A stretch of DNA of 64,000 nucleotides, taken from NCBI GenBank assembly GCA_030180135.1, contig CM058232.1, positions 75,373,001-75,437,000 of the forward strand, written 5' to 3'. The notes under the pieces are model-generated. The model was not told where the DNA came from. It saw only the letters and a program-made list of their open reading frames with translations, and made no database searches. Within the stretch, counting starts at the first letter, position 1. The number at the start of each line of letters is the position of its first letter. The translations under genes were made by a program, and so were the position numbers. Origin of the DNA: Orychophragmus violaceus (taxonomy: Eukaryota; Streptophyta; Magnoliopsida; Brassicales; Brassicaceae). Below are positions 47,151-58,771 of the stretch, in pieces.

Positions 47151-48725
47151 AGCCTTGGTTTAACAATTTGGTTTTCCATTTTTGGTTTCTTAATTTTGAT
47201 TTTGATTGATTTCATTCTAATTACAAATTTGGTACTCTACAAATTGCCATACAAACATTACAAACTTGATTTCATATTCCAAAATATTTATATTCAAAAC
47301 ACATAAGATATTAAGTTTAAACCAAACAAGCTACAAAATACATAGTTTAACATGTTCAAACCAAACAAGCTCCAAAACACATGGAGCTAACAAAAAACAC
47401 AGGAACATTAACACAACTAACTGCCAAGTTTTTCAAGTTCATAGAAAGAAGGACCTAATTTGCAGTGTCATTGGCGGGATCATCGGATTGTGCGGCTAGG
47501 AAGGCGAGGTAGTTCGGGTCCGTGCTCAGGTACTGCTTCATGAGTGCCAAACTCTTGATCTCTACTTGCTGCTCAGCTGCAGCTGTTGTTCTGCTATCTT
47601 GCGGTTAGCTTCCTCGAGCAGTTGTTGCAGACCAGTGTAAGAATAGGAGCTTCCTGCATAGTTTCTCTTCCCATTTATGTAAGCGCCGAGGCTTCCTATC
47701 CCATAGATGTCTCCTCTGTCGTTTGTGATAGTAGACTGAAAAAAAAACCCAGAACATTCATCAAAAGCTCAAAATCACAATCACAATCACAATCAAGCTG
47801 TTATGCTAATGAAATAAGGCAAGTCATAATCAACATTACCTCCAGAAATATGGCGTTATCCTCATCCAGTGTTAGCTGCGGATTACCGGACGTACCGTCA
47901 GCACAATCGTCGATCTCAAGTCTTGCCAACTTAGCTGCTCTTTTCTTCATATAAGTCTCAGCTACTTCCTTCGCCTGACAATCGACAAACGTCCCATCTT
48001 TCCTCATATGAGTCCTTAAGAATACTTCACTGAAAGTAGGTGGTCTTCCCAATTCAACTTCCTGAAATGACAGAAGTAAAGCTTAATGTCAGAATCAAAT
48101 GTTAAAGACAGAAACAATTAGTTAACAATGCAAAATAAGACTTACCCATCTCTTGTTCAAATTGTAAGAATGACTTATGGCCTACCTTTTCCTTTACGGT
48201 CAGACAGACGACATGCTGATGCAGCCGCACTCTTTGCCTTGGCTTCTTCTGTGTCCCAATACTCACACATCACTTTCCACATGTCATCAATAATCCACGT
48301 TGGTTGAACTCTACTGCTTGCTGCCTTGGAGACCATGTCCTTCAAACGCCTCTGACAAATCTCCTCGAATTTTGAGTGTACAACACCAGTAAGGTCCGGA
48401 TTCCAAGTGTGTTCCTTATGCAAAACAAAGAGATGATAATGTATGTTAGTGATTATAAGAAACAACCAAACTTAGAAATAGAGGCTACAAGAGATTACCG
48501 CGAATTCCAGAAAGTATCGGTGTCTTCTTGGCTGTTCAACACATCCCCAGCTATAATACAACCCATCAAAATTGTTTGTAAACACCTTAGTGATCTTCCT
48601 GGTCAACTTGGATTTGTCCTTTCCAAACCTACAAAGACATTAAAAATATGAAGCAATCATAATAAACATAATCTTAACAGCTCAATCGCAATAAGTACTG
48701 CTTAGAAACAATTATGCACAAGTAT

Positions 48726-48820
48726 TGTATGATATGAGACAAGTCTTGTGTGAACAAGTCTTGTACACAAGAGTTGTTCATACAAGACTTGTTCACACAA
48801 GACTTGTCTCATATCATACA
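48726..48820. repeat. Perfect 40-bp inverted repeat with 15-bp loop
   Basis: The arm 48726-48765 is the exact reverse complement of 48781-48820. Each arm itself repeats AACAAGTCTTGT. It lies in the first intron of the TnpA-like gene, so the primary transcript would fold into a long perfect hairpin. Confidence 0.95.
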
Positions 48821-48839
48821 TGTTCAAACAACCTAGAAC

Positions 48840-49165
48840 ATAATAAGTATACGAGCTCAGAAGACAAACATCATACACACACACATAAGCAGACAGAAGA
48901 CAAACAATAAGTACACACACACACATTTCACACTCGCAGAAGGTTCAATCACATACCATTTCAGCTCAATTTCAACACACAGGTTTAATCAAACGAAAGG
49001 TTCAAACACATACAATTATACACTCAAAAAGAAGGTTCAAAATCACATACGAGCTCAAGTAAACAGAATATATACCAAAACTCATACACACACACACAAC
49101 TCAAATACACACAATTATACACTCATCTACACACACAATTATACACTCACAAACACACAAGTAAA
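48840..49165. repeat. CA-rich low-complexity intron sequence
   Basis: Runs of ACACACAC, ATACACTC and GGTTCAAA inside the first intron of the TnpA-like gene. No frame. Confidence 0.6.
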
Positions 49166-50284
49166 CAGACTTACCATGTTGTTCCAGGCTCCAAAGTGGG
49201 AGAGAGGACAGTCGTGTATAACTCACGGCCTGGCTAGAGAAGCATTGAGTTTAGAAGCTTGAGCAAATCTTCGAGAAGTGATGGTTCGTATGTAGCGTCG
49301 CCGTCCTCGCCAAAATTAGCTTCCTCATCATGAACTTCCTCGTGTGAATTTTGCGCTTGAGAACTGTGTGGAGTTGACGGAGAATATCGATGTTGATTTG
49401 TGGAGTCGGGATTCGTTGTTGAGGCGTCACAGAAGCTCGTTTTTGAGGCGTCCCAGAAGCTCGTGCCGTCCCAGAAGCTCGTGGTTGAGGCGTCACCGCC
49501 GGTCGTGGTCGAGGCGATGGAGCATCGTTCTCGGAAGATGGTCTTCTTTCTGAGGCAGGAGATGCTCCAGGGTGGCTCTGCGCGGTCTGGAAAAGAGACC
49601 GTGGAGGTGGATAATCTCTCACACTCGGACCAGTTTTCGGAAGGAATACCGGAACCGGAGGACTTTGCTGAGACTTGGTGGGTTCACGATTCGCCGGCGT
49701 GAAGGTATACTGGCTCAGAAGTCGCGGCCTTTTGGACGATGACAGAGCTTGATTCAACCTCTGTGAATCATCAAGAGCAGCGGAGAGAGTCCAATTTGAA
49801 GACGGCGATTCAATTGGCTTTGAGCCGTGATTCCCAGTCTTTCCTCCTCCTCTCCCAGTCCTTCCTCCTCCTCTCGCACCACCTCCTCTTCCTCTTCGAC
49901 GGACAACCATTGCATGCACGGATTTGGTGATTCTCTCAGTTAGGGATTGAGGCTTCGCGAGTGGGAAATCAGAAAGGGGGTTTCTGATTAGGGTTAGGGA
50001 TTTCCTTGTTTTTGGTCGTAAATATTTGGGTTTGGGTTTGGCCCAAATTTGATTAGGCGGGAGAGTTAAGGGTTTTGGCGGTTTATTTTTGGTTTAGGGG
50101 GGAAATTAGGATTAGGCGGGAAATAATTATAAGTTTAGTGTTTTTATGTTTTTGTATATGTGTATTATGTATATATAATTAAATATTTTCATGTTATAAT
50201 AATTTTTTAATAATTTTTTGTTTTTATAATTAATAATTTAAAATAAATTAGTTATTTTATAAAACTCTTTATTACAAATAAATT

Positions 50285-51045
50285 AAGTTTATTAAACCCT
50301 AAACCCCAAAACCCCAAAATCATACCCAAAACCCTAAACCTCAAAACCTAAACCATATACCCTAAATGACAAACCCTAATAACTAAATTTGAAAACACAA
50401 AATCTATAAGCCCGATATAGAACCGACCCAGATTGAAACGATTTTAGAAAACATAAAACCGTAAACCCTTAACTCTAAACCCTTAACTATAAACACATAA
50501 CCTTAATACTAACCCTAGATATTAAGTCTGGTGAAAACACAAAAACAATCACAAAACTAACATGAACCCGACATAGAAAACCGATCCGGGTACTAACATG
50601 TTTAATTTTTTTAAAACCCTAAACCCTAAGTCCTTATACCATAAACCCTACACAAAAACCCTAAACCATGAACTTAGAACCCTAAACCAGAAACCCTAAA
50701 TCATAAACCCTAAAAAGTTCAATCTTGAAACATAAACCCAAAACTCGATATAGAAAATAATTCTGAACACTAACATATTTAATTATTTAAAAACACTTAA
50801 ACCATAAACCCTTATACCCTAAACCCTAAACTCTAATATTTAAAAACACTTAAACCCTAAACCCTTATACTCTAGACCACACAAAACTCTTAAATACAAA
50901 CCCTTAACTCTTAAACTCTAATATTTAAAAACACTTAAACCCTAAACCCTTATACACTTAAACCCTAAACCCTTATACTCTAGACCACACAAAACTCTTA
51001 AATACAAACCCTTAACCTATAACCCTAAATATTAAGTATGAAGGA
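50285..51045. repeat. Degenerate telomere-type repeats inside CACTA 1
   Basis: Dozens of AAACCCT/CCCTAAA-type heptamers, many perfect (for example near 50300, 50615, 50640 and 50940), separated by short variants and by two related AAACCCGACATAGAA-type phrases. They lie between the start of the TnpA-like gene and the right-end sub-terminal array. Confidence 0.85.
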
Positions 51046-51556
51046 AAAAACCCAAATACTTGAACGCTCGTTTTTATTTAAAATGTTTATATATCCTTAA
51101 ACACTACATTAATCAAAGTAGATTTCATTTTTTCATCGTCTTCGATATAACCCACACATCTAAACATTTTATATGTGTATACTATTCAATCCTAAATTCA
51201 ATAAATCTTCAAAATCCCAAAACTTTGGGAATGATCGTTTCATGTTTAGATTGAAATCTAAATGTATAATGTGAAAACATTGATAATCAAGGTGTTAGTC
51301 GCAAATTGGTCGCATATTAGCGACTTTTGAGCGACTATTTCGCGACTTCAAAATAACGACTACAGTTTTGGTCGCAGGACAGTCGCTAAATAGCTAGCGA
51401 CTTATTTTAATGGTCGCTAATTAGCTACGTATTAGCGACCATTTATATTCGGTCGCATATACGTAGCAAAACAGTCGTATTTTGGTCGCTATATTTAACG
51501 AATGCAAAATCGGTCGCAACATGCAGTGGCTAAAAGCCTGTTTTCTTGTAGTGTAA

Positions 51557-54500
51557 ACTCATAGAAAAATATATGCAATCGGATCATTATGATTTAATCC
51601 AAAGACGATCAATCATATGAACCATGTCTCCGGCTATGGTTCCATCTCCAAGAATGAAGATACAATCCTATCTTATATTCCTCTTTCAGTTTCTAAAAAA
51701 CAGTTGCACTTGTTGCAAAAAAAAAGAAAAACTTTTGTTTGAATATAGTTACATTCATTTCACAAAGAAATATGGTCTAGATTTCGTTTTTTTTTTAATA
51801 ACATCTAACTTTATTAATATATAGAATTTGACATTACAAAGAGAATACAAACATGCCACTAATTACATGAGTAAGGTTATGAGATAACATTACAATAAAG
51901 AAAGTAAAATTTGAAGATGATTTTACTTGACAGGTCTTGCTTTTTAACAGAGCTGCAACTCTGTTAGTTTCATTGCGATCTTCATATTTGGCTATCACCC
52001 AAACGATGAAACTCCAAACTTTAGGTTGCAACATAAAAACTTTAAACACAAGTTTCTTTTGTTGTATAACATTGGCCAAGTCCCAATTTAGATCTATAGC
52101 TATTCTTCGGTTAAAAATCCAATATACTGATTTTTCCGATAGATATAAAATTGAGGATGCCAATCTTCAACGATTATACGAATATCGCCACACAACAAAT
52201 AGAATGCAACTTCGTCTCCAAACCATTGTCGCCACCATGGTGGTTTCCATGGTTCAGACATTGACTCGGGATTTTTCATATTTCGATATCAAATATATTG
52301 TATCGAAATTTGGATTCTAAAAGATTCTCTCTTTGTCATTGGAATTATTATATCTCTAGCTTTTAAACCATTGACATCGTAATCCAACAACAATAAGGAA
52401 CATATCTCCAAAACCTTGTCATGAAAATGTATAGATGAACCTGATTTTCTGGGATGCGAAATTCTTCCACCAATGCATGTGTTGTGAGTCGATACGAACG
52501 ATTTTCCATTTCTCCATGAAATGAATGTTCGAAAGCAAATTCCTAGTTCCACATCAGATTATTTCCACGATGGCATCTTTAGGCTTGTTCTTTCCATATT
52601 ATCCTCCATCAATAAAAAGAATAGTGGAAATACAATTCCAAATTTATCTGTCAAAATTTGAAAACTCTGTAGGCTATTCCACCACAGCCTATTGCCGGAC
52701 TTCCTCCAACTGACAATCGTTTGTAATTTTGTTCGTCAGTCGATTTGGCAGAGACAACGTAACCGGTGAAGAAAATCATCACGTATATATACTGCTGTTG
52801 AATTCCTTCGTAATTGTTCATCACACCAGATCGTAGATTCCGATGTGGAAATCTCTGATGGAATGTGATCAATTCTCGAAAGAATCCACACACCGAATAA
52901 AATAAAAATTATCCATAGGATGAAGAATAATTTGTTTCCAAACCGTTTATGAATCATCATCTCATCATATGAGAAAGAATAGATGGTGTTTCATGATTAA
53001 AACACTATTACGGCCGAAATTTCTTAGTGATGAAAGATCGCCTTTCTCGTCGCCAGTGTAATGTATGGTCTAGATTTCTATCCCTAACAATAAAAATTTC
53101 ATTACATTTAATATTATTTTACAAGTGTAGCAATATCTTATATTCAGCAAACAATTTTATACAAAAATCTACATTCAAAATACAAAATGATATCTTTAAA
53201 CGGTGCTAAAAGAATATTTATCATGAAATGGAAATAACGATATTTATCATGAAATGGAAATAATTTATTTTCTACTAATTGTTTTTACAATCACCATTTA
53301 CCTAACTATTTCACTCTACCATGGTTATTTCCATCAGTATACCTATATTGATTTCCTCTATATGTTATACTGACATGGATCAAATCTAGGCCTAGATCAA
53401 AGACACATATCTTCTTCACTCATTTATTACAACAACATACCCATTTAGCTATTCTTGAAATTACGATAACGGAAATTCAACCCACATTTTGTTAAGAGTT
53501 TTAAATATTTTAAACCTAACGTTGATAAGTGTGGGTTCAATAGAGAATAAAATCTACTAATCTAAATGGGAACTTTTAAAATATAATAACAGGAAATTTG
53601 GAGAAAAAAATATATGTTGAAGTTTTCAAAATTGATCACTAACTGCTCAAATTAGCAAGTGAGTAGATTGGCTTAAAAGAAGAAAATACTGTATTAGTTA
53701 TGTACAGAAGACTTTTATAAACTAATAACATCAGAATTTTGATATTTTATTAATTTATCAAAATATTAATTTATCGAAAAATTTAATTAGATTAAAATTG
53801 TGAAATGATATTTAGTTATCGATGTATTAATTTATAGAAGTTGTATCATATGTTACTTGTCTTTAACCGTCTTATGGATTCACAATTAAACTAACAATCG
53901 GTAAATTACTAAGCAGAAGACCTCTTCTTAATTCAACTATGGGACCTAAAACGATCCTAATCGCTCTTTGGGTCTAAATTGATGCGTTAAGGGTGGGTCC
54001 TATTGGAAACGCAAATAAGAGATGATGTGGTGTGATCGGATCTGATGGTGTATGGGTCCTCAAAAAACATTGGCATTTGCCCGTGGGCAGACATAAAAGC
54101 TGTCATCACTAAGAGTATACTTCTTTTTTTACTCAGTCACGGCACGTTCTCATTGGTCAGGCTTGAATATCTTGTCAGTTCTGAATATCAATCAAAGTAA
54201 TGCATTGTATATTTCATTACATATCAGTCAGTATATATCACCCAAACTCGGTAATAAGACACGAAGCAAAACAGTAATGACTAATGAGTCTTTTTGTTTT
54301 TCTTTCTTTCTTCCTTTACAAATCATGTCTTGTTATTTTCATGAAATACCCTTTTCTCTCTAGCCAGTCAGTGATATAAACTTACTTTTCTAGAAAAATA
54401 AATGAAATTTCTCAAACTATTTTTAATGTAAATGAAAACAGTCGCATTTAATTATCTTTGTTGAATTTAATTGGGTAGGGTCCTAACAAACACATGTGCT

Positions 54501-55405
54501 TGAAGGCTCAAAAATAGGGGCTAGATATGAAAAAAAGTTTGATTCGATTGATACTGAATTTCCATTCATATTCGTAAATGCCAAATTATTTCTATTCATA
54601 ATTTAGTAATTTTACCAGCCTTTTCTGAAAATTTAATTACCGAAATAGTTATTGGATATCACTTTGAATTTGATAGTGCTAAATACTATATTTTCGGTTA
54701 GAGGTGTTAAATCATTTTTGATGAAACTACAAACCAATAATTAAGAATAACAAAACATAGCAATGATAATTGCCATCTTTATCATTACTCGTGACTTTAT
54801 TGTTATCGTTGAATATCAAAAACAAGAAGGAAACAAGTATTAAACATAACAATAATAATAATTAAATCATATTTTGATGAAGCTACAACAAGTTAATATT
54901 TTTATTCTTGTGCCAAATACTTAATATTATTGTTGAATATCAAAACAACAAGGACGATGTATGATTTGGAAGAGAGTGATCGAGAGAAAAGAGATTTCCC
55001 TAATTAACAATTACACTATATAAACCTTTTATCAAAAAAAAAAAAAACACAATTACACTATATTCATTTACAAACTATGATAATATTATTTCTCTTCTTA
55101 CTTTATAACAGATACTAATATCAAAAAGAAGATCTACTTATTCATTTCTATGCTAGCTAATTCAAGAAGAAGACTGAACGATTCTCTAAACACCTCTGAG
55201 ATATCAGCATATGTCATTCATGAATGCTTGGAACCCGTTATATCTCCAGCTCGTGAACTCATCTCACATGGCATATAGCAACAAAGATCCAATCCCTTTC
55301 TTCAATCACATAGTTGTAGTACAATTAGTACAGAGATATTATATTGTGTGCAAAATATGCTGTCTAGCTAGTACTGATGTGTATATTTAGAGGAACCGCA
55401 AGTGT
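51557..55405. other. Probable host intergenic DNA
   Basis: AT-rich with no element ends found. Short minus-strand frames at 51834-52960 are in different phases and separated by stops. They look like a degraded coding sequence, but I recognise no domain. 53.0-55.4 kb shows no gene. The 3' untranslated region of the DVL-type gene probably takes up the last few hundred bases. Confidence 0.4.
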
Positions 55406-55528
55406 TTAGTCATGCCAACAAATGAGCATGACCACACATCTTCTGATGATGTAAAGCCTTCCTTTTTGCTCTCTCAAATATCCTCCAAGCTTTTTGTTGC
55501 ATGGAGTCTTCTTCTTGGTGTCTTTCAT
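55406..55528 (-). CDS. DVL: DVL/ROTUNDIFOLIA-like small signalling peptide, 40 aa
   Basis: An intact 41-codon frame encodes MKDTKKKTPCNKK followed by the DVL/RTFL signature LGGYLREQKGRLYIIRRC and VVMLICWHD-stop. Family members are plant-specific peptides of about 40-140 residues at the plasma membrane. When over-expressed in Arabidopsis they limit cell proliferation and alter leaf, fruit and inflorescence shape. The basic N-terminal part and the hydrophobic IIRRCVVMLICW stretch fit that. It is single-exon, as usual for the family. The length is that of the shortest members, and a DVL3/RTFL21-like identity is my best guess, not certain. A TATA-like box and a CT-rich leader lie upstream. It is the only clearly intact host gene here. 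Confidence 0.9.
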   Translation of the reverse strand: MKDTKKKTPCNKKLGGYLREQKGRLYIIRRCVVMLICWHD

Positions 55529-55544
55529 GATGACAAACTCTAGC

Positions 55545-55623
55545 GAGAGAGAGAGATGAAAGAGATGGTATGTGTAAGTGAGAGGGAGATAAAGAGATGC
55601 CTTAGTATAAATATGTTTTTTTT
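55545..55623 (-). promoter_or_regulatory. Putative promoter and CT-rich leader of the DVL-like gene
   Basis: TATTTATA on the minus strand (55623-55616) lies about 88 bp before the ATG at 55528. Between them is a pyrimidine-rich leader with CTCTCTCTCTC near 55545-55555, typical of plant 5' untranslated regions. Confidence 0.5.
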
Positions 55624-55629
55624 GGGGTC

Positions 55630-56185
55630 AAGTAGTATAAAGATGTTGTGCAACGAGAGTAAGACTTAACTTATATATACTCACATACATCAGTGATCAG
55701 ACCCATTATGGATATTAAAAAAAAAAAAAAAACAAGTAACAAGGGAACTGTATCCCATACTTTCTCTCATCATGCATCATGATGCATAAAATATTCTTTT
55801 GTATATCAAGAAAATAAGGAACTTGAGATTTAAATTCGAAACTAATAGAGAGTCGCTATCTCTATCTCTTAATTAAGGATGTGCCATGTCAACATTACTA
55901 AGAAGTAGCAAGATTACAAAGGAATCTAAGCAACCCCACGCGCATTGTGTTCTTTTCTCCCTTGTATGATACTTTGGAAGCTGTCCTTGTCATCGTGTGT
56001 TGGATTGATTAATATTGACATCTCTAACCCTTCGTCAAACTGATTAACCTAAGATTTGAATACAATGGTTATTAAAATAACAGCCGCTGATTACTCGAAA
56101 ATTAATAAATTTTAAATAAGTTGAGATTATTAGTAAGGTTGACTTCGGTAATTTCCCACACTAATTCTCCACACTGAACCCTTAC
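55630..56185. other. Spacer between DVL-like gene and gypsy LTR
   Basis: AT-rich, with an A-run near 55715. No gene or element end seen. Confidence 0.45.
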
Positions 56186-57946
56186 TGTAACATCCTAAAA
56201 CCCGGCCGGTTAAAAAAATTCTAAAAAAAAGGAAAAAACCCAAATCTTAGCCCAAATCCACCTTCTATTTCTGTAAACCCTATGGTCCACTTTCTCTTTT
56301 CCTATTTAAAGAGGTGGCCACCATTAAGAATTGTAAAGAAAAGAGTTCCCCGGCGAAGTCCTGCTCCTCTCCCGTCGCAGCCACCACCTCCTGAGTTCAG
56401 ATCTACCCATCATCCATCGTTCAGTGTCGAAGGTAATCCCAAAACCCCTTTTTCAAATCTGATTTTCCTTAACCCGAACACTAAAACCCTTGTAACTTTC
56501 TAACCGTGACGAATCTAGCAAATCCAAGGCCACCACCGCATTCAGTTCGACGAGACGAACCCGTAGCCCCGACCGCACCTCTGTAGACCCCATGACGCGC
56601 CCGCACGCGCCTTTAGAAGATCGGAGAGTGAATCTAATGCGCCGCCAGAGGTCCCCACGCGTTGCCGGAGGTCCCTACGCTCTGCTGCCACGCGCCGCCG
56701 CCGTTCGCCACACGCCGCCATCGCTGCCGTCCGCCACACGCAGCCATCGCGGCCGCCCGAAGCCATCGCCTTTCGTCGGAGCCGCCGCCAAGTCAACTAG
56801 CCGGCGACCGAGTCAACTCGGTTGACCAGGTCGTTGACAGGTTCGGGTTGACCGGTCGGTCCGGTTTTCAATTTTTATTTCGTTTCGGTCCTGTTTTCAA
56901 TTTCAATTTTCGGTTTGGTCTAGTTCCAATTTTGATTCTGGTTTAGTTTGGTTTAGGGCTGGTTTAGGAAATTGGACTGGTTATGCAATTGGGCCTGGTT
57001 TACTGGGTTTTGGGCCTGGATTGACTGGGCTAACCGGTTAACTTTGACCTGGAACGTTGACCTTGGATCAACAAACTTAAATTGACCATAACTAGACCGT
57101 CCTTAGTCCGATTCAAGCGAAACGAAAGCCTATCTCATTCGATTTTCCGTCCTCTTTCCAGATATGAAGTCTGTTCGGGCGTCTGGAGTTTTTAAATTAT
57201 GCTTTTTCCCTTCTTGGCCAAGGTTAGGACCAGATGTGATCTTCCCTTACTCTATTTCAATTCCGAGATGCGAGTCCTTTGTTAATATCTTCTTTCCTAG
57301 GTAGTATAGGTTGGGTAATACGCACTATGTGATTGATTGTTGAACATAAAACTGTTAGGATATCGCTTAAACCGAAAATGTTGATTGTGATCGATGGCTT
57401 GTGTGAGTAGTTGCAAGTGTTGTGGTTGAGTAAGGTTGTGGCCCGAGTCTGTTGTGGTGGCGTAGGGTTGTAGCCCAAGTCGGTTGTGGCCGAGTGGATG
57501 CCGGTTGGTGCCGGTTGAGTAGGGTTGTGGCCCGAGTTGGTTCATGGGTGTGTGCGTGGAGGTTGAGGCCCGAGCTCGCACCTATGGACAAGTTGTTAGT
57601 GTGTAGGTTTTTGTGTGCCTTCGGGCGTTGGGTGCAAGGTGTTATTAGCCTTGGAATTGTTTCTTGTTGTTGTGATAGCGTATGATGAGATCGCGGATTC
57701 CTTGAATTCGCCCTTCCTGGGTAATTGTGTTTTGAAACAATTACTCAGTCCTCTTTCTTTCCCAGTCATTTTCCCTCGCAGGTCTGGATGCGGGATTGAT
57801 CGATCGTCTAATGCTATTGGTGGATTTGAATATAAGAAAGCACGCAGGATCCTGGGACCGGTTAGAAATACAGCCCGGTTAGACCGTTCCGGTCTGACCG
57901 GTGCCGCACGACGCCATTCCCGGTTCATCTGGGACGGGTTGTGACA
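56186..57946 (+). mobile_element. Gypsy-type LTR, 1761 bp
   Basis: Starts TGTAACATCC, ends GGTTGTGACA, and is followed at 57948 by TTGGTATTAGAGCC, a PBS for initiator tRNA-Met. This makes it a 5' LTR in plus orientation. It is GC-rich at 56530-56850. It differs from the LARD LTR. No matching 3' LTR is in the window. Frames inside are short and conflicting. Confidence 0.75.
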
Positions 57947-58690
57947 ATTGGTATTAGAGCCTGGGTTAAGGTCCCTCAGTTCTGCCCTGAGGGATCAGCT
58001 TTTGTCATTTTCTTAAAACCTATTTCTGATTTCAAAAGTGTTTGCGAAAGTTTTAAAAGAAGTTACATTGCGAAATGATTTTTCAAGCACCAAAGATATC
58101 ATCGATTGTTCTTCGCGTTGGTCTTATTAGATCCTCTTTGCAGGTTGTGGTCGGTGTCTTTAGACCTCAGTGGTGTTACTGCTTGTAAGATGTGTGCTGA
58201 GATGTATGTCGTGATGTGTTCCATTGAGGTGTATGTTGAGATGTATGCTGCGGTGCGTGCCTACAGGGTAGCAGATACTATTGAGGTGTGTGTTGGGATT
58301 GGTGTTTGTTCCGGGTGTTCTTCAACCAAGCGTGCTAAGGCGATAAGGATGTGGAAATGTTCACTGGAGAGGCTAATGTGGGAGTTTAGCAGAGAGTTGC
58401 AAGAGTTACATGAAGTGTTGAAGAGCTGAAAGATGTGTTGTAGGAGCTGCTAGAAGTATTGCAGGATCTGCAAGAGGTGATGCTTTGCAATGGAGTTGGA
58501 TTCTGGGATGGCGCCCGTGGAAAATGCATCTTATTGTTCAGTACCAACATAGTTGAGTGAGTCGAAGAAGCAGCTAGAGGACCTGGTGAATAAATGATTA
58601 ATTGGACCAAGCGGTTCACCTTGTGGTCATGTGTCATGTTGTAAGGAAGAGTGACAAAGGTTTTAGACTTGGTATGGAATAACATAGTTT
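57947..58690 (+). pseudogene. Collapsed gypsy interior with a reverse-transcriptase scrap
   Basis: After the PBS comes about 600 bp of unassigned sequence. Then, near 58565-58640, comes QLEDLVNK-stop-LIGPSGSP, which resembles the start of gypsy reverse transcriptase (the family's LLDKGFIRPS-SPWGAPV region). Gag and protease are missing, so a large internal deletion is implied. Sequence of the second CACTA starts by 58735. Confidence 0.5.
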
Positions 58691-58771
58691 GAGTAAGATT
58701 AGTGTAAATAAATCACCATCAGAATACACATTTTATTACCTAAGAACTAAGTAAACCATAGAATAACTTAC

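Larger units (their letters stand above)
47455..49910 (-). pseudogene. TnpA-like gene of CACTA 1 (Transposase_24 type), five exons, damaged
   Basis: Predicted exons on the minus strand: 49910-49175, 48628-48499, 48414-48146, 48061-47840 and 47735-47455. Exon 1 begins MVVRRRGRGGGARGGGRTGR, arginine/glycine-rich then proline-rich. Exon 1 joins exon 2 as GTTWFGKDKSKLTRK. Exon 2 carries NNFDGLYYSWGCVEQ. Exon 3 carries WNPDLTGVVHSKFEEICQRR. Exon 4 carries GRPPTFSEVFLRTHMRKDGT, the family signature. The usual role is DNA binding at the transposon ends. Damage: a frame change in the repetitive part of exon 1, a TAG at 49236-49234, a frame change near 48185, and one in the last exon near 47570 that splits the C terminus ending at 47455. 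Exon limits are from splice consensus. The protein would not be full-length. Confidence 0.65.
46830..51553 (-). mobile_element. CACTA (En/Spm-type) transposon 1, complete ends, 4724 bp
   Basis: The ends are CACTACAAGAAAACA at 46830 and its inverse TGTTTTCTTGTAGTG ending at 51553, flanked by the 3-bp duplication TAA at 46827-46829 and 51554-51556. Sub-terminal arrays of TTTGCGACC/TAGCGACC motifs in both orientations occupy 46850-47150 and 51296-51535. One minus-strand TnpA-like gene lies inside. There is no TNP2 transposase, so it would depend on an autonomous relative. Confidence 0.93.

Noticed and set aside
48702..48926. Mirror-image frames on both strands
   Set aside because: They are the two arms of the perfect inverted repeat in an intron, not genes.
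52289..52960. Possible degraded F-box-type or other host gene on the minus strand
   Set aside because: Protein-like pieces occur in several phases, but I could not match an F-box or any other domain, and stops intervene. Left as unassigned.
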